From: Duganella levis
Lineage (GTDB): Bacteria; Pseudomonadota; Gammaproteobacteria; Burkholderiales; Burkholderiaceae_D
Direction of reading: 5' to 3'
Length of the DNA: 64,000 bases
NCBI RefSeq assembly: GCF_009857605.1
Contig: NZ_WWCT01000013.1
Span: 107,233 to 171,232, forward strand
Part shown: positions 28,188 through 36,360 of the stretch, piece by piece
Numbering within the stretch: the first letter of the stretch is position 1
How the letters are laid out: the number at the start of each line of letters is the position of its first letter
Program-made: the position numbers and the translations under genes
The notes under the pieces: generated by a model
Seen by the model: the letters and a program-made list of their open reading frames with translations, nothing else
Told to the model about the DNA's origin: nothing
Database searches by the model: none

Positions 28188-29717
28188 ATGGCGCTCGCCA
28201 CTAAATGCCCCCACTGCAACACGGTATTTCGGGTCGCTCATGACCAACTGAAATTACGTGGGGGCATAGTGCGCTGTGGCTCCTGTAATGAAGTCTTTGA
28301 TGGCAACGCGGCCCTGCTGGAGCCGCCGACGCCACTCCCGGTTTCACCTCTTCCGGAAGCGACTCCCTTCGACCAGAAAATGGCCGCGCTCGACACGCGC
28401 GCCGCCGAAGTGCTGGCCGCCGAGGAAGCTGAACCGCTGCTGGAACTCGATACGGTCGAGCCGGCAGAACCAAACGATACGCCAGAGCTGGCCGAAGCTG
28501 AGCCAGAGCCTGAAGCCGAGCCGGAGCCGGAACCTGAGCCCGCGCTGGATGAAGACACGCCAACGCCCTTCCCGCTGCCCGCCGAGCCAGCCATGCTTTC
28601 GGCCGACCGCGACGCCCTGTTCGACCTCGATCTGGACATGGAATCCGAGCCGGACCTTGAAGCCAGCATCGATCCCGAACTCGCGCCGCAACCGCTGCTG
28701 GACGATGTCATCAGCGCCGACACCCTGAGCGACGCCGAACTGGAAGCCGCGCTGGAAGCCGAACTGGCCGTCATGGAGCAATCGCTGGGCGACGTCCAGC
28801 ACGACGCCGACGGCCTGCCCATCTCCGCCGATCACGACACCCTTTCCGGCGGCCGCCGCGAACCGACCTGGGACGAGCCGCCGCTGGAAGAGCTGCAAGC
28901 GGGCGCCGGTCCAGCCCTCAGCGCCGCCTTCGCCGCAGCCGCCGATGCCGTCTTTGCCGCCGAAGCCGAAGACACCCACACCGCCGCCGACAACGACGAT
29001 GCGCCAACTGCGCCGCCGCCAACACCACCCGCCGTCCGCCCCCTGCGCGACGACGAACTGGAAGAAGTTGACGAAGAAGCCCTGGTCCAGCTGTCCAGCG
29101 TCGGCATGTCGCAAGCGCAAAGCGCCAGCGCACACGCCTACCTGCGCGCCGCCAGCGCCGAAGAATCGCCGTCCCACGAAGACCACGCCGAGCCGGACGA
29201 ACCAGGCTTCGTCAAACGCGACCGCCAACGCCAGAAGTATGGAAAAGCCACCACCATCGCCATGAGCCTCGGCTCCCTGCTGCTGGTGGCTGCCCTGTTT
29301 GGCCAGGCCATCACCACCTTCCGCAACACGCTGGCCGCCGCCATGCCGCCGCTAAAGCCGGCGCTGACCGCCGCCTGCACGGCGCTCGGCTGCAAGATCG
29401 AACTGCCGACGCAAATCGACGACCTCACCATCGAACAGGGCGAACTGCAAACGCTGAGCGAGACCGCGTTCTCCTTCGCCACCCTGCTGCGCAACCAGAG
29501 CGCCACCGCGCAAGCCTGGCCGTCGATCGAACTGACGCTGGACGACGCCAACGACAAACGCATCCTGCGCCGCGTGTTCACGCCGCGCGACTACCTGAAT
29601 CCCGACGTCGCGCTGGACAAGGGATTTGCCCCGCACACCGAACAAGCCGTTAAACTCTACTTTGAACTTCACGATCTGAAAGCATCCGGCTATCACATCG
29701 CCGTCTTCTACCCTTAA
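28188..29717 (+). CDS. Zinc-ribbon plus DUF3426 membrane protein
   Basis: A 509-residue protein with three parts. The N-terminus is an MJ0042-type zinc ribbon: CPHCNTVFRV...RCGSCNEVFDG (residues 7-43). A very acidic, Pro/Glu/Ala-rich low-complexity middle (about 45-345) follows. One TM helix (about 353-375, TIAMSLGSLLLVAALFGQA) leads to a C-terminal DUF3426-like domain with a Cys pair (C..LGCKIELP) and a YFELHDLKASGY ending. The family is common beside prmA in betaproteobacteria and has no proven function. The zinc ribbon would be cytoplasmic and the DUF3426 part periplasmic. Confidence 0.85.
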   Translation: MALATKCPHCNTVFRVAHDQLKLRGGIVRCGSCNEVFDGNAALLEPPTPLPVSPLPEATPFDQKMAALDTRAAEVLAAEEAEPLLELDTVEPAEPNDTPELAEAEPEPEAEPEPEPEPALDEDTPTPFPLPAEPAMLSADRDALFDLDLDMESEPDLEASIDPELAPQPLLDDVISADTLSDAELEAALEAELAVMEQSLGDVQHDADGLPISADHDTLSGGRREPTWDEPPLEELQAGAGPALSAAFAAAADAVFAAEAEDTHTAADNDDAPTAPPPTPPAVRPLRDDELEEVDEEALVQLSSVGMSQAQSASAHAYLRAASAEESPSHEDHAEPDEPGFVKRDRQRQKYGKATTIAMSLGSLLLVAALFGQAITTFRNTLAAAMPPLKPALTAACTALGCKIELPTQIDDLTIEQGELQTLSETAFSFATLLRNQSATAQAWPSIELTLDDANDKRILRRVFTPRDYLNPDVALDKGFAPHTEQAVKLYFELHDLKASGYHIAVFYP

Positions 29718-29726
29718 AGACCTATC

Positions 29727-30665
29727 ATGACCCAGACCTCTCTGATTTGCGGCTCGATCGCCATCGACACCATCCTGAGCTTCCCGAACCGCTTCGACAG
29801 CATTCTGCTGCCGGACCAGCTGCACAAGGTGAACGTGTCGTTCCTGGCGCCGACCATGCGCACGGAATTCGGCGGCTGCGCGCCCAACATCGCCTACAAC
29901 CTGCAACTGCTGGGCGGATCGCCGCGCATCGTCGGCGTCATGGGTCAGGACAACGCCGCCTACATGGCGCGCTTTCGCAAACTGGGTCTGGCCACCGACA
30001 ATATCCTGATCAAGGAAGACGCCTACAACGCCCAGTGCTTCGTCACCGCCGACCAGGATAACAACCAGATCAACGCCTTCCACCCGGGCGCCATGTCGTA
30101 CGCGCACGAGAATGACATCGCCAAGGCCGGCCCGGCGCGCATCGCCATCATCTCGCCGGACGGTCACCTGGGCATGAAGAAGCACGCTGTCGACCTGGCC
30201 GACCTGCAGATCCCGTTCATCTTCGATCCGGGCCAGCAGCTGCCGATGTTCAACGGCGAAGAGCTGATTGAATTCATCGACAAAGCCACCTACGTCACCA
30301 CCAACGATTACGAGATCGAGCTGCTGACCGAGCGTACCGGCCTGACGCAGGCGGACATCGCCAGCCGCGTGGAAGCGCTGATCATCACGCGTGGTGAGCA
30401 GGGTTCGGAGATTTACACCAAGGGCCAGCGCATCGACATCCCGGCCGTGCCGGTGGCGGAAGCGCTGGATCCAACCGGTTGCGGCGACGCCTATCGCGCC
30501 GGTCTGCTGTTCGGCATTACCAATGGCTGGAGCTGGGAGACCACCGGCCGCCTGGCCAGTTTGCTGGGCGCGATCAAGATCGCCCACCGCGGCGCGCAGA
30601 ACCACCACTTCACCGCGGCGGAAATCGCCGACAAGTTCGAAGCAGCCTTCGGCTACCGCTTCTAA
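29727..30665 (+). CDS. PfkB-family carbohydrate/adenosine kinase
   Basis: A 312-residue ribokinase-fold sugar or nucleoside kinase. The N-terminal strand CGSIAIDTI, the GG..NIAYNL substrate motif (FGGCAPNIAYNLQLLGG) and the C-terminal anion-hole motif DPTGCGDAYRAGLL with the catalytic Asp are present. The short, lid-poor architecture with the CAPNIA motif resembles bacterial adenosine-kinase-like proteins; the substrate is not certain. It lies 9 nt after the DUF3426 gene and ends at a bidirectional terminator. Confidence 0.88.
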   Translation: MTQTSLICGSIAIDTILSFPNRFDSILLPDQLHKVNVSFLAPTMRTEFGGCAPNIAYNLQLLGGSPRIVGVMGQDNAAYMARFRKLGLATDNILIKEDAYNAQCFVTADQDNNQINAFHPGAMSYAHENDIAKAGPARIAIISPDGHLGMKKHAVDLADLQIPFIFDPGQQLPMFNGEELIEFIDKATYVTTNDYEIELLTERTGLTQADIASRVEALIITRGEQGSEIYTKGQRIDIPAVPVAEALDPTGCGDAYRAGLLFGITNGWSWETTGRLASLLGAIKIAHRGAQNHHFTAAEIADKFEAAFGYRF

Positions 30666-30670
30666 AAAAA

Positions 30671-30717
30671 AGCCCTGTGGCCGTGCGGCGATCTTGAGCG
30701 CCGCAGCACACAGGGCT
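30671..30717. terminator. Bidirectional intrinsic terminator
   Basis: The outer stem (30671-30679 with 30709-30717, 9 bp) encloses a second GC-rich stem (30685-30690 with 30699-30704). A run of eight A precedes it and TTTT follows, so it can act in both directions between the convergent PfkB-kinase and YggT genes. Confidence 0.85.
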
Positions 30718-30724
30718 TTTCTCT

Positions 30725-31258
30725 TTAATGTCCGCTGAAGGCCACGCCTAACAGCAGCTGCGCAATTTGCAGCAGGATGATCGCCACCAGCAGCGACAGA
30801 TCCAGATTCCCCACCAGCGGCACCACGCGACGGATAGGCCGCAGCAGCGGTTCATTGAGCGCGCGCACGAACGGCGCCAGCGGCGCATGCGGATTGACCC
30901 AGCTGAAGATCGCCTCGATCACCAGCAGCGCCATGAAACCGTACAGTATCCACTCCAGGAAGCGCTGCACCGCCGCCAGCAGCACCAACTGCGCCGGCCA
31001 GCCGGCCAGGAACATCACTGACGTCGCCGCCAGCACGATCACAAACGCGCCAATCAAACTGGCCCAGTCATATCCGCCCACGCCCGGCACGATGCGCCGC
31101 AACGGCCGCACCAGCCAGTCCGACAATTGGAAGGTGAACTGCGCCACCGACGACGGTGGCCGCACGCGGATCGCCTGCATCCAGAAACGCAGCAGCAAGG
31201 CGCCGCCCAGCAGCACAGCGATGGCGTCGACAATCAACTTGAGAATACTAATCAGCAC
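30725..31258 (-). CDS. YggT-family integral membrane protein
   Basis: A 177-residue protein with two YGGT repeats. Each has a hydrophobic helix pair and a VRPLRRIVPG or LLRPIRRVVPLVG segment. Starts at GTG 31258, chosen because a GGAGGGG ribosome-binding site lies 7-13 nt upstream. YggT proteins are poorly understood; roles in osmotic shock, cell division or membrane protein complex assembly have been proposed in other taxa. It is convergent with the PfkB kinase and separated from the H1-like gene by a terminator. Confidence 0.9.
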   Translation of the reverse strand: MLISILKLIVDAIAVLLGGALLLRFWMQAIRVRPPSSVAQFTFQLSDWLVRPLRRIVPGVGGYDWASLIGAFVIVLAATSVMFLAGWPAQLVLLAAVQRFLEWILYGFMALLVIEAIFSWVNPHAPLAPFVRALNEPLLRPIRRVVPLVGNLDLSLLVAIILLQIAQLLLGVAFSGH

Positions 31259-31272
31259 GGAACCCCTCCAAT

Positions 31273-31307
31273 AAAAAAGCCGCTGTGTGATTGTCTCACA
31301 CAGCGGC
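31273..31307 (-). terminator. Intrinsic terminator of the histone H1-like gene
   Basis: A perfect 12-bp stem (31279-31290 with 31296-31307) has a 5-nt loop and is followed on the minus strand by six T. It sits 32 nt past the stop of the H1-like gene. Confidence 0.85.
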
Positions 31308-31339
31308 CATTTGCCTTAGCAGGCGTCTAAGCGATGAGC

Positions 31340-32362
31340 TTAGGACGGACGCGTGCTGGTTGGGAACGGCCAAGCAGCGGCCGGCGCCAGAACGGTTTTC
31401 GCAGCTGGAGCAGCAGCGGCCGGAGCGGCTGCTGGAGCAGGAGCGGCGGCTGGTTTAGCGGCTTCCTTTTTTGGAGCAGCTTTTTTCGGCGCGGCTTTTT
31501 TCACTGCTGGCTTGGCAGCTGGCGCAGCTGCTACTGGAGCAGCGGCTACTGGGGCTGCGGCCGGAGCGACGGCTGGCTTGCCGGCTGGTTTAGCTGCTGG
31601 CTTAGCGGCTTTCTTGACAGCTGGTTTAGCGGCTGGTTTGGCAGCGACTTTAGCAGCTGGCTTGGCAGCTGCTTTAACTGGCTTTTTTGCTGCTGGCTTA
31701 GCCGCGACCTTTGCAGCCGGTTTGGCTGCTGCTTTTACTGCTGGTTTTTTGGCAGCGACTTTAGCAGCTGGCTTGGCAACGGCTTTTTTAGCTGCTGGCT
31801 TAGCGGCAGTTTTAGCAGCTACTTTTTTGGCAGCTGGTTTGGCAGCGACTTTTTTCGCTGCTGGTTTAGCGGCGACTTTTTTAGCGGCTGGCTTGGCGAC
31901 GGCTTTGGCAACAGCTTTTTTCGCTGCTGGTTTAGCGGCTACTTTTTTGGCTGCTGGCTTGGCGGCGACTTTTTTCGCTGCTGGTTTAGCGGCGACTTTG
32001 GCGACGGCTTTTTTAGCTGCTGGCTTAGCGGCGACTTTTTTCGCTGCTGGCTTGGCTGCTACTTTAGCTGCTGGTTTAGCTGCTACTTTAGCGACAGCTT
32101 TTTTAGCGACTGGCTTGGCGGCGACTTTTTTCGCTGCTGGTTTAGCGGCTACTTTAGCTGCTGGTTTAGCTGCTGCTTTTTTCACTGCTGGTTTGGCGAC
32201 AGCTTTTTTCACTGCTGGCTTAGCGGCAGCTTTGGCAGCTGGCTTGGCAGCGGCTTTAGCGGCAACTGGTTTTTTTGCAGGAGCTGCTGCTTTAGCGGCG
32301 ACGGTTTTTTTTGCTGGTGCGGCAGCTTTCTTAGCTGCTGGTTTCTTTGCGGCGGTAGCCAT
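31340..32362 (-). CDS. Histone H1-like Ala/Lys/Pro-repeat protein
   Basis: A 340-residue, highly basic protein made almost wholly of Ala, Lys, Pro and Val. It is built from imperfect 8-9 residue units such as AAKPAAKKV and AVAKVAAKP repeated through about residue 250. A more Ala/Pro-rich C-terminal part follows and ends PTSTRPS. It resembles bacterial H1-like nucleoid proteins (AlgP/Hc1/BpH1 type), whose tails bind DNA non-specifically. The start has a strong GAAGGAGAA ribosome site. The repeated DNA (unit ~24-27 bp) should be prone to length change, and long open frames on the opposite strand are by-products of the repeat. A terminator follows at 31273-31307. Confidence 0.88.
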   Translation of the reverse strand: MATAAKKPAAKKAAAPAKKTVAAKAAAPAKKPVAAKAAAKPAAKAAAKPAVKKAVAKPAVKKAAAKPAAKVAAKPAAKKVAAKPVAKKAVAKVAAKPAAKVAAKPAAKKVAAKPAAKKAVAKVAAKPAAKKVAAKPAAKKVAAKPAAKKAVAKAVAKPAAKKVAAKPAAKKVAAKPAAKKVAAKTAAKPAAKKAVAKPAAKVAAKKPAVKAAAKPAAKVAAKPAAKKPVKAAAKPAAKVAAKPAAKPAVKKAAKPAAKPAGKPAVAPAAAPVAAAPVAAAPAAKPAVKKAAPKKAAPKKEAAKPAAAPAPAAAPAAAAPAAKTVLAPAAAWPFPTSTRPS

Positions 32363-32445
32363 GTTTAGTTCTCCTTCATCGGGGATGGGAAAAAATTCAT
32401 TACAAGATTTAAACCCGTCCGACCCGGAATTGGGCCAGGCGAATT

Positions 32446-32484
32446 ATTCATCGGCGCAAACCAACGTGGTTTGCGCTAATGAAT
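32446..32484 (-). promoter_or_regulatory. Hairpin in the leader of the histone H1-like gene
   Basis: A perfect 10-bp stem (32454-32463 with 32467-32476; GCGCAAACCA and its complement) has a 3-nt loop. It extends after a 2x2 internal loop by six further pairs (32446-32451 with 32479-32484). It lies ~90 nt upstream of the H1-like start codon, too far to cover the ribosome site. It could be a 5'-leader stability element or a protein-binding palindrome. Confidence 0.55.
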
Positions 32485-33347
32485 TCGGCACTAGCTGAAC
32501 TGCTGCATCTCCTCACAAGTGCAGCGCTTCAGCCATCGATCCACCCGCTCTCCATAGCTGGAACAGCGTGCGGACACAAATCTTGTCGCGACGTTTTGCG
32601 GTGGTCCGGGCGTGTACTCAGCTCCAGGAACCTGCGTCGCAGCCACGTCGCGGTTTTCGTTTTCAAACAAAAAACCGCCCGGCCTGAATCAGATCAGGCA
32701 AGACGGTTGAACAAAAACGACGACGTGGTCTTGTGCATATGGTGTGAATCTATATCCCGTGTTCGGTCTTCACTGCTCGGTTCTCACTACGTGGTGCGTA
32801 CTTCTCAAATTTCAACGCACTTTTAAACACGTATTTTCAATTTCGTAAAGTACACGAAAACCTCATCGTTACGCAACCGGCACGTTAGATATTCGCGCGC
32901 TTTTTATCGACTTGCGCTCGCCATCTCACATTCACATGCCGCTTCAACGTACTCGTTTGCGTCACCGCGCACTCTTCACGCGCGCTCAATCGGGTTCGGG
33001 AAGTACCGCGCGCATCGCGCCGGAAAAATCGCACTTCAAAGTAAGCCTTATACCGCCTGGGCTTCTTCGACGTCGCCGTTTTTGGCTGGACAATCGCGTC
33101 ACCCGCTTCCGAATCCGAGAGCGCTTGCGCATCGCATGCGCGCCGCAACCACTCGCTGTTTTTAATTCGTCGCGATTATGAGACAGAGTAAGGCGAATAG
33201 CAAGCGGAATACAGCGGTGCGCCGCATCGCGCCTGCGTTTTAGAAGAGGTGATCGAACGCCGATCGCGCGTCGCAGTGCGCGCGCGTGGCGATGTAAATC
33301 GGCGTTAAGGCAAGCCGCGACAGGCGGCGTTTGAAATGCGGCGACGC
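32485..33347. other. ~860-bp stretch without a credible gene
   Basis: Between the leader of the H1-like gene and the marR stop I see no convincing coding sequence. Three short frames (32479-32826 +, 32912-33181 +, 32885-33148 -) exist, but they lack ribosome sites, known motifs and the codon pattern of neighbours. The sequence is visibly poorer in GC around 32730-32900 than the surroundings. It contains one complex imperfect palindrome (32643-32728). It may hold a long promoter region, a small RNA, or remnants of a lost gene. Confidence 0.5.
32643..32728. repeat. Imperfect long palindrome
   Basis: Outer arms CCACGTCG (32643-32650) and CGACGTGG (32721-32728) pair exactly. Further in, CGTTTT pairs with AAAACG, AACCG with CGGTT, and CCTGA (32683-32687) with TCAGG (32694-32698) at the tip. 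The result would be an 86-nt branched or interrupted stem. It is in the gene-free stretch upstream of the H1-like gene, and no gene obviously ends at it. Confidence 0.45.
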
Positions 33348-33818
33348 CTAGCCGGCGTCTTCCGACTTACGGTGGACCATCCATTCGTTCATGTCGGAAG
33401 CCATCCGTTTGAGCAGACGCGCCAGATCGCGGCGCTCGGCGTTGGTCCAATCGGCCATCAACTCGCCGACCAGTTCCTCGCGCATGCGGTCGATGGCGTC
33501 GGCCATCTCGCGCCCCGCTTGCGTCACCTCCGCCTCACGCACCCGCTTGTCGCGCGCGCCGGCGCGGCGCACCACCAGACCCAGTTCGTCCAGCCGCGCC
33601 ACCTGGCGGCTGACGGTGGTGTAGTCGCGCCCCACCACATCGGCCAGTTCCACCACGCCGATCGGACCGCGACGGTCGATGCGCACCAGCAGAGGAAGCA
33701 GCGCGCGTTCGAGCGGCATGGCCATCTCGGACATCAGGGTGACGTCGGGCTCAGGGCGGCTCATGAAGCCGATGATGTCGAGCAGCGCGTCATGCATTTC
33801 GCGGATATCTTTATTCAT
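33348..33818 (-). CDS. MarR-family transcriptional regulator
   Basis: A 156-residue winged-helix regulator. The DNA-binding part is VVELADVVGRDYTTVSRQVARLDELGLVVRR followed by the wing AGARDKRVREAEVTQAGRE, both typical of MarR; N- and C-terminal helices form the dimer interface. The start ATG at 33818 overlaps one palindrome of the control region; the frame is open much further upstream, but only as a shadow of the divergent gene. It is divergently arranged with an FAD monooxygenase, the classic MarR setting, and probably represses both genes until a phenolic-type ligand binds. Confidence 0.88.
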   Translation of the reverse strand: MNKDIREMHDALLDIIGFMSRPEPDVTLMSEMAMPLERALLPLLVRIDRRGPIGVVELADVVGRDYTTVSRQVARLDELGLVVRRAGARDKRVREAEVTQAGREMADAIDRMREELVGELMADWTNAERRDLARLLKRMASDMNEWMVHRKSEDAG

Positions 33819-33836
33819 ATGTGCATTGTACACATA
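33818..33836. promoter_or_regulatory. Probable MarR operator 1
   Basis: A 19-bp palindrome with TATGTG and CACATA arms around a 7-nt centre. It touches the marR start codon, which suits autorepression. The same arms and spacing recur 49 bp away. Confidence 0.7.
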
Positions 33837-33840
33837 ATTA

Positions 33841-33869
33841 TTGACACGATTTTGGGGTCGGAATATTAT
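33841..33869 (+). promoter_or_regulatory. Sigma-70 promoter of the FAD monooxygenase gene
   Basis: TTGACA at 33841-33846, a 17-bp spacer and TATTAT at 33864-33869 form a near-consensus promoter reading toward the monooxygenase. The second operator overlaps the -10 box, so binding there should block RNA polymerase. Confidence 0.75.
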
Positions 33870-33885
33870 GTGCAAAATACACATA
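33867..33885. promoter_or_regulatory. Probable MarR operator 2
   Basis: A 19-bp palindrome with the same TATGTG/CACATA arms and 7-nt spacing as operator 1. It covers the -10 region and start of the monooxygenase transcript. The centre-to-centre distance of 49 bp may allow two dimers on nearly the same face of the helix. Confidence 0.72.
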
Positions 33886-33899
33886 TCAAGGAGCACCTC

Positions 33900-35393
33900 A
33901 TGGATACTGACGTTCTGATTTGCGGCGCCGGCGCTGCCGGCCTGACACTGGCGATCGACCTCGCGCGCCGCCATATTCCCTTCGTGCTGATCGACCAGGC
34001 GGAGACGCCGTTCGCCGGTTCGCGCGGCAAAGGCATCCAGCCACGCACGCTGGAAATCTTCGAAGTGCTGGACGTCGCCGACCGCATGATCGCCGCCGGC
34101 GGCTACTATCCAGCCCAGCGCCACTACGCCACCGACGGCAGCTACCGCGACGAAGCCAGCATCGCCGCCAACGCCGCCACGCCGGCCGAACCTTACGGCC
34201 AGCCGCTGATGCTGCCCCAGCATCTGACCGAAGGCATACTGCGCGCGCGGCTGGCGGAGCTGGGTCATGCGCCGCGCTACGGTCACACGCTGGCCGGCTT
34301 CGAGCAGAGTGACTGCGCAGTCACGGCGCGCGTGACGTCGGCGGCCGGCGAGATCGTGGTGCAGGCGCGCTACCTGATCGGCGCCGATGGTGGCCGCAGC
34401 TTCGTGCGCAAAACGCTGGCCATCGACTTTCCTGGCGAGTCGCTGAATGCGCGCGCGGTGGTGGCCGACCTGTCGCTCAGCGGTCTGACGCGCGACGTGT
34501 GGCATCGCTGGGGAAGCGGGTCAAAGCAGATCAGCCTCTGTCCTTTGCAGGGCACCGAGTTGTTCCAATTGCAGATGCCGATCCCGCTCGCTGGCGCGTT
34601 CGATCTGTCGGACGCCGGCCTCGCCGCCGTCATCGCCGAGCGCACCGGCCGTTCGGATATCGAAGTGCATGCGGTGCATTGGCGCTCCGACTACGCGATG
34701 AGCGCGCGGCTAGCAGAGCGCTACCGAGTCGGCCGCGTGCTCCTCGCCGGCGATGCCGCGCACGTGCATCCGCCAACTGGCGGCCAGGGACTCAACACCA
34801 GCGTGCAGGATGCGTGGAACCTCGGCTGGAAACTGGCGGCGGTGCTGCGCGGCGCCGACGACGCGCTGCTCGACACTTATGAAGCGGAGCGCCGCGCGAT
34901 CGCCGCCGAGATGCTCGGCATGTCGACGCAGCTGCTCGACGCCGCCCGCCTGCGAGGCGACCTGCGGCGCGGACGCGAACAGCAGCAGCTGGATCTCGGC
35001 TATCCGGATTCGCCACTGTCACTCGACGAACGCCAAGACCAACGCGGCGACGCACCGCTGCGCGCCGGCTACCGCGCACCGGACGCGCCATGCATCGGTG
35101 CCGGCGGCCAGCCGCTGCGTTTGTTTTCGCTATTGAAATCGGGAGATTGGATAATGCTGCGCTATGAGCCGAGCGCAAACGTCACGCCGCTGATCACGCC
35201 ACGCCGCAGCCTGCGCATCATCACCGTCGGCCAGCACGCCGAACTACGCGACCACGAAAACCACCTGCGCACCGCGTACGGTTTCGCCCCTGGCGACATC
35301 GCCCTGCTCCGCCCCGACGGCTACCTCGCCGCCCTCACCCACGACGAACACAGTCCCGCGCTGAAGGAATACATTGATCGACTAGTGCGTTAG
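33900..35393 (+). CDS. FAD-dependent aromatic monooxygenase (PheA/TfdB/MhpA class)
   Basis: A 497-residue class A flavoprotein hydroxylase. The FAD ADP-binding motif DVLICGAGAAGLTLAIDLAR, the DG motif (YLIGADGGRSFVRK) and the GD motif (AGDAAHVHPPTGGQGLN) are intact, followed by QDAWNLGWKLA and a thioredoxin-like C-terminal part. The ATG at 33900 is preceded by AAGGAG at 33888-33893; the frame is open far upstream but runs through the operators. Such enzymes hydroxylate phenols or polyketide-type aromatics with NAD(P)H and oxygen; the substrate is not evident. Its 3' end overlaps the broken DUF1016 gene by 12 bp. Confidence 0.88.
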   Translation: MDTDVLICGAGAAGLTLAIDLARRHIPFVLIDQAETPFAGSRGKGIQPRTLEIFEVLDVADRMIAAGGYYPAQRHYATDGSYRDEASIAANAATPAEPYGQPLMLPQHLTEGILRARLAELGHAPRYGHTLAGFEQSDCAVTARVTSAAGEIVVQARYLIGADGGRSFVRKTLAIDFPGESLNARAVVADLSLSGLTRDVWHRWGSGSKQISLCPLQGTELFQLQMPIPLAGAFDLSDAGLAAVIAERTGRSDIEVHAVHWRSDYAMSARLAERYRVGRVLLAGDAAHVHPPTGGQGLNTSVQDAWNLGWKLAAVLRGADDALLDTYEAERRAIAAEMLGMSTQLLDAARLRGDLRRGREQQQLDLGYPDSPLSLDERQDQRGDAPLRAGYRAPDAPCIGAGGQPLRLFSLLKSGDWIMLRYEPSANVTPLITPRRSLRIITVGQHAELRDHENHLRTAYGFAPGDIALLRPDGYLAALTHDEHSPALKEYIDRLVR

Positions 35394-36240
35394 CCGCCGC
35401 CGCTCCAGACGCTCCCGCGCATCGGCAAGCGCGGAGCGCAGCTGGCGTTCCAAATCCGCTTTTGGCGGCAGCTCGGTCCAGTATTCGGCCACGGTGATGC
35501 CATCCTTATGCATCTGCAGTAGCTCCACCTGCTCGTGGCTAGACTCCGCGCACAGGATCAAACCGATCGGCGCCTCCTCGCCGGGCTGGCGCTCAAACTT
35601 GTCCAGCCAGCGGAGATACAATTCCATCTGCCCCTTGTGCGCCGCCTTAAAGCGCCCCAGCTTCAACTCGATCGCCACTAGCCGGCGCAGGCGACGATGA
35701 AAAAAACAGCAGGTCGAGGTAAAAGTCCTCGCCGTCGATAATCATTCGTTTCTTCCGCTCGACGAAAGCGAAGCCTGTGCCCAGCTCCAGGATAAATGCC
35801 TTCAGCTCAAGCAGAATCGCTCCCTCAAGATCCGCCTCATCATAGCCGTCCCGTAAACCAAGAAAGTCCAAAAAATACGGATCTTTAAAAATTCCAGCCG
35901 AAGTAACCTCATGAGACTCCGGATTGGCGATCTGGCTACGATCATAGCTTTTGCGCTCAATCTGCCGACGCAGCTCCCGCACGCTCCAACTCTGAGCAAT
36001 ACTCTGCTCGGCGTAATACCACCGTGCTGCCTCGATCTTCAACGGGATTAAAAGCAAGAAATGACTCCAGCTCAATCTTCGTGACAGTGTCGCGCCTTTT
36101 TCCAGATCGGGGAAAGTTTGCGCAAGCTGCACCATACGGTAAAGATTTTTAACCTCAAAACCGCGCCCGTACTCCCCTGCTCGCTTGCGCCCAAGTAAAA
36201 ACTCGACATCCTGCGCTAATGCAAGGTCAGATTTACTCAT
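35382..36240 (-). pseudogene. Broken DUF1016 (YhcG-type) PDDEXK nuclease gene
   Basis: Two frames on the minus strand together give most of a DUF1016/YhcG protein, a family with an N-terminal winged-helix-like domain and a C-terminal PD-(D/E)XK nuclease fold. The first piece carries EYGRGFEVKNLYRMVQ and LSWSHFLLLIPLK, then DGEDFYLDLLFF. The second resumes at VAIELKLGRFKAAHKGQM, the nuclease motif. A run of seven A (35700-35706) holds one base too many, which switches frame exactly at LLFF. The N-terminus is also short: the segment that normally separates KRA.YG from EYGRGF is missing. A sequencing error could explain the frameshift but not the deletion. Confidence 0.8.
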
Positions 36241-36316
36241 GACAATTCTCCCTGTGGCCATACCAGAGATCACTCTTACGCCCAGCCTCAAAACCGATAT
36301 TGATCTGGCCCAAATG

Positions 36317-36337
36317 AAAAAACCCCGCAGTGCGGGG
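36317..36337 (-). terminator. Intrinsic terminator of nrdAB
   Basis: A 6-bp GC stem (36323-36328 with 36332-36337) has a 3-nt loop and is followed on the minus strand by six T. It begins 23 nt after the nrdB stop. Confidence 0.8.
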
Positions 36338-36360
36338 CTTTGAGGAGGTGCGGCTGGAGA

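Noticed and set aside
31340..32362. Possible CRISPR-like repeat array
   Set aside because: The repeats are contiguous, imperfect, in frame and coding, with no spacers; no cas genes are nearby.
31334..32498. Two long plus-strand frames rich in Trp/Ser/Phe or Ala/Gly
   Set aside because: They are by-products of the short-period repeats of the H1-like gene; the minus-strand frame has a strong ribosome site, terminator and a known protein type.
32885..33148. 87-codon minus-strand frame upstream of the H1-like gene
   Set aside because: No ribosome site, motif or supporting context was seen; treated as chance.
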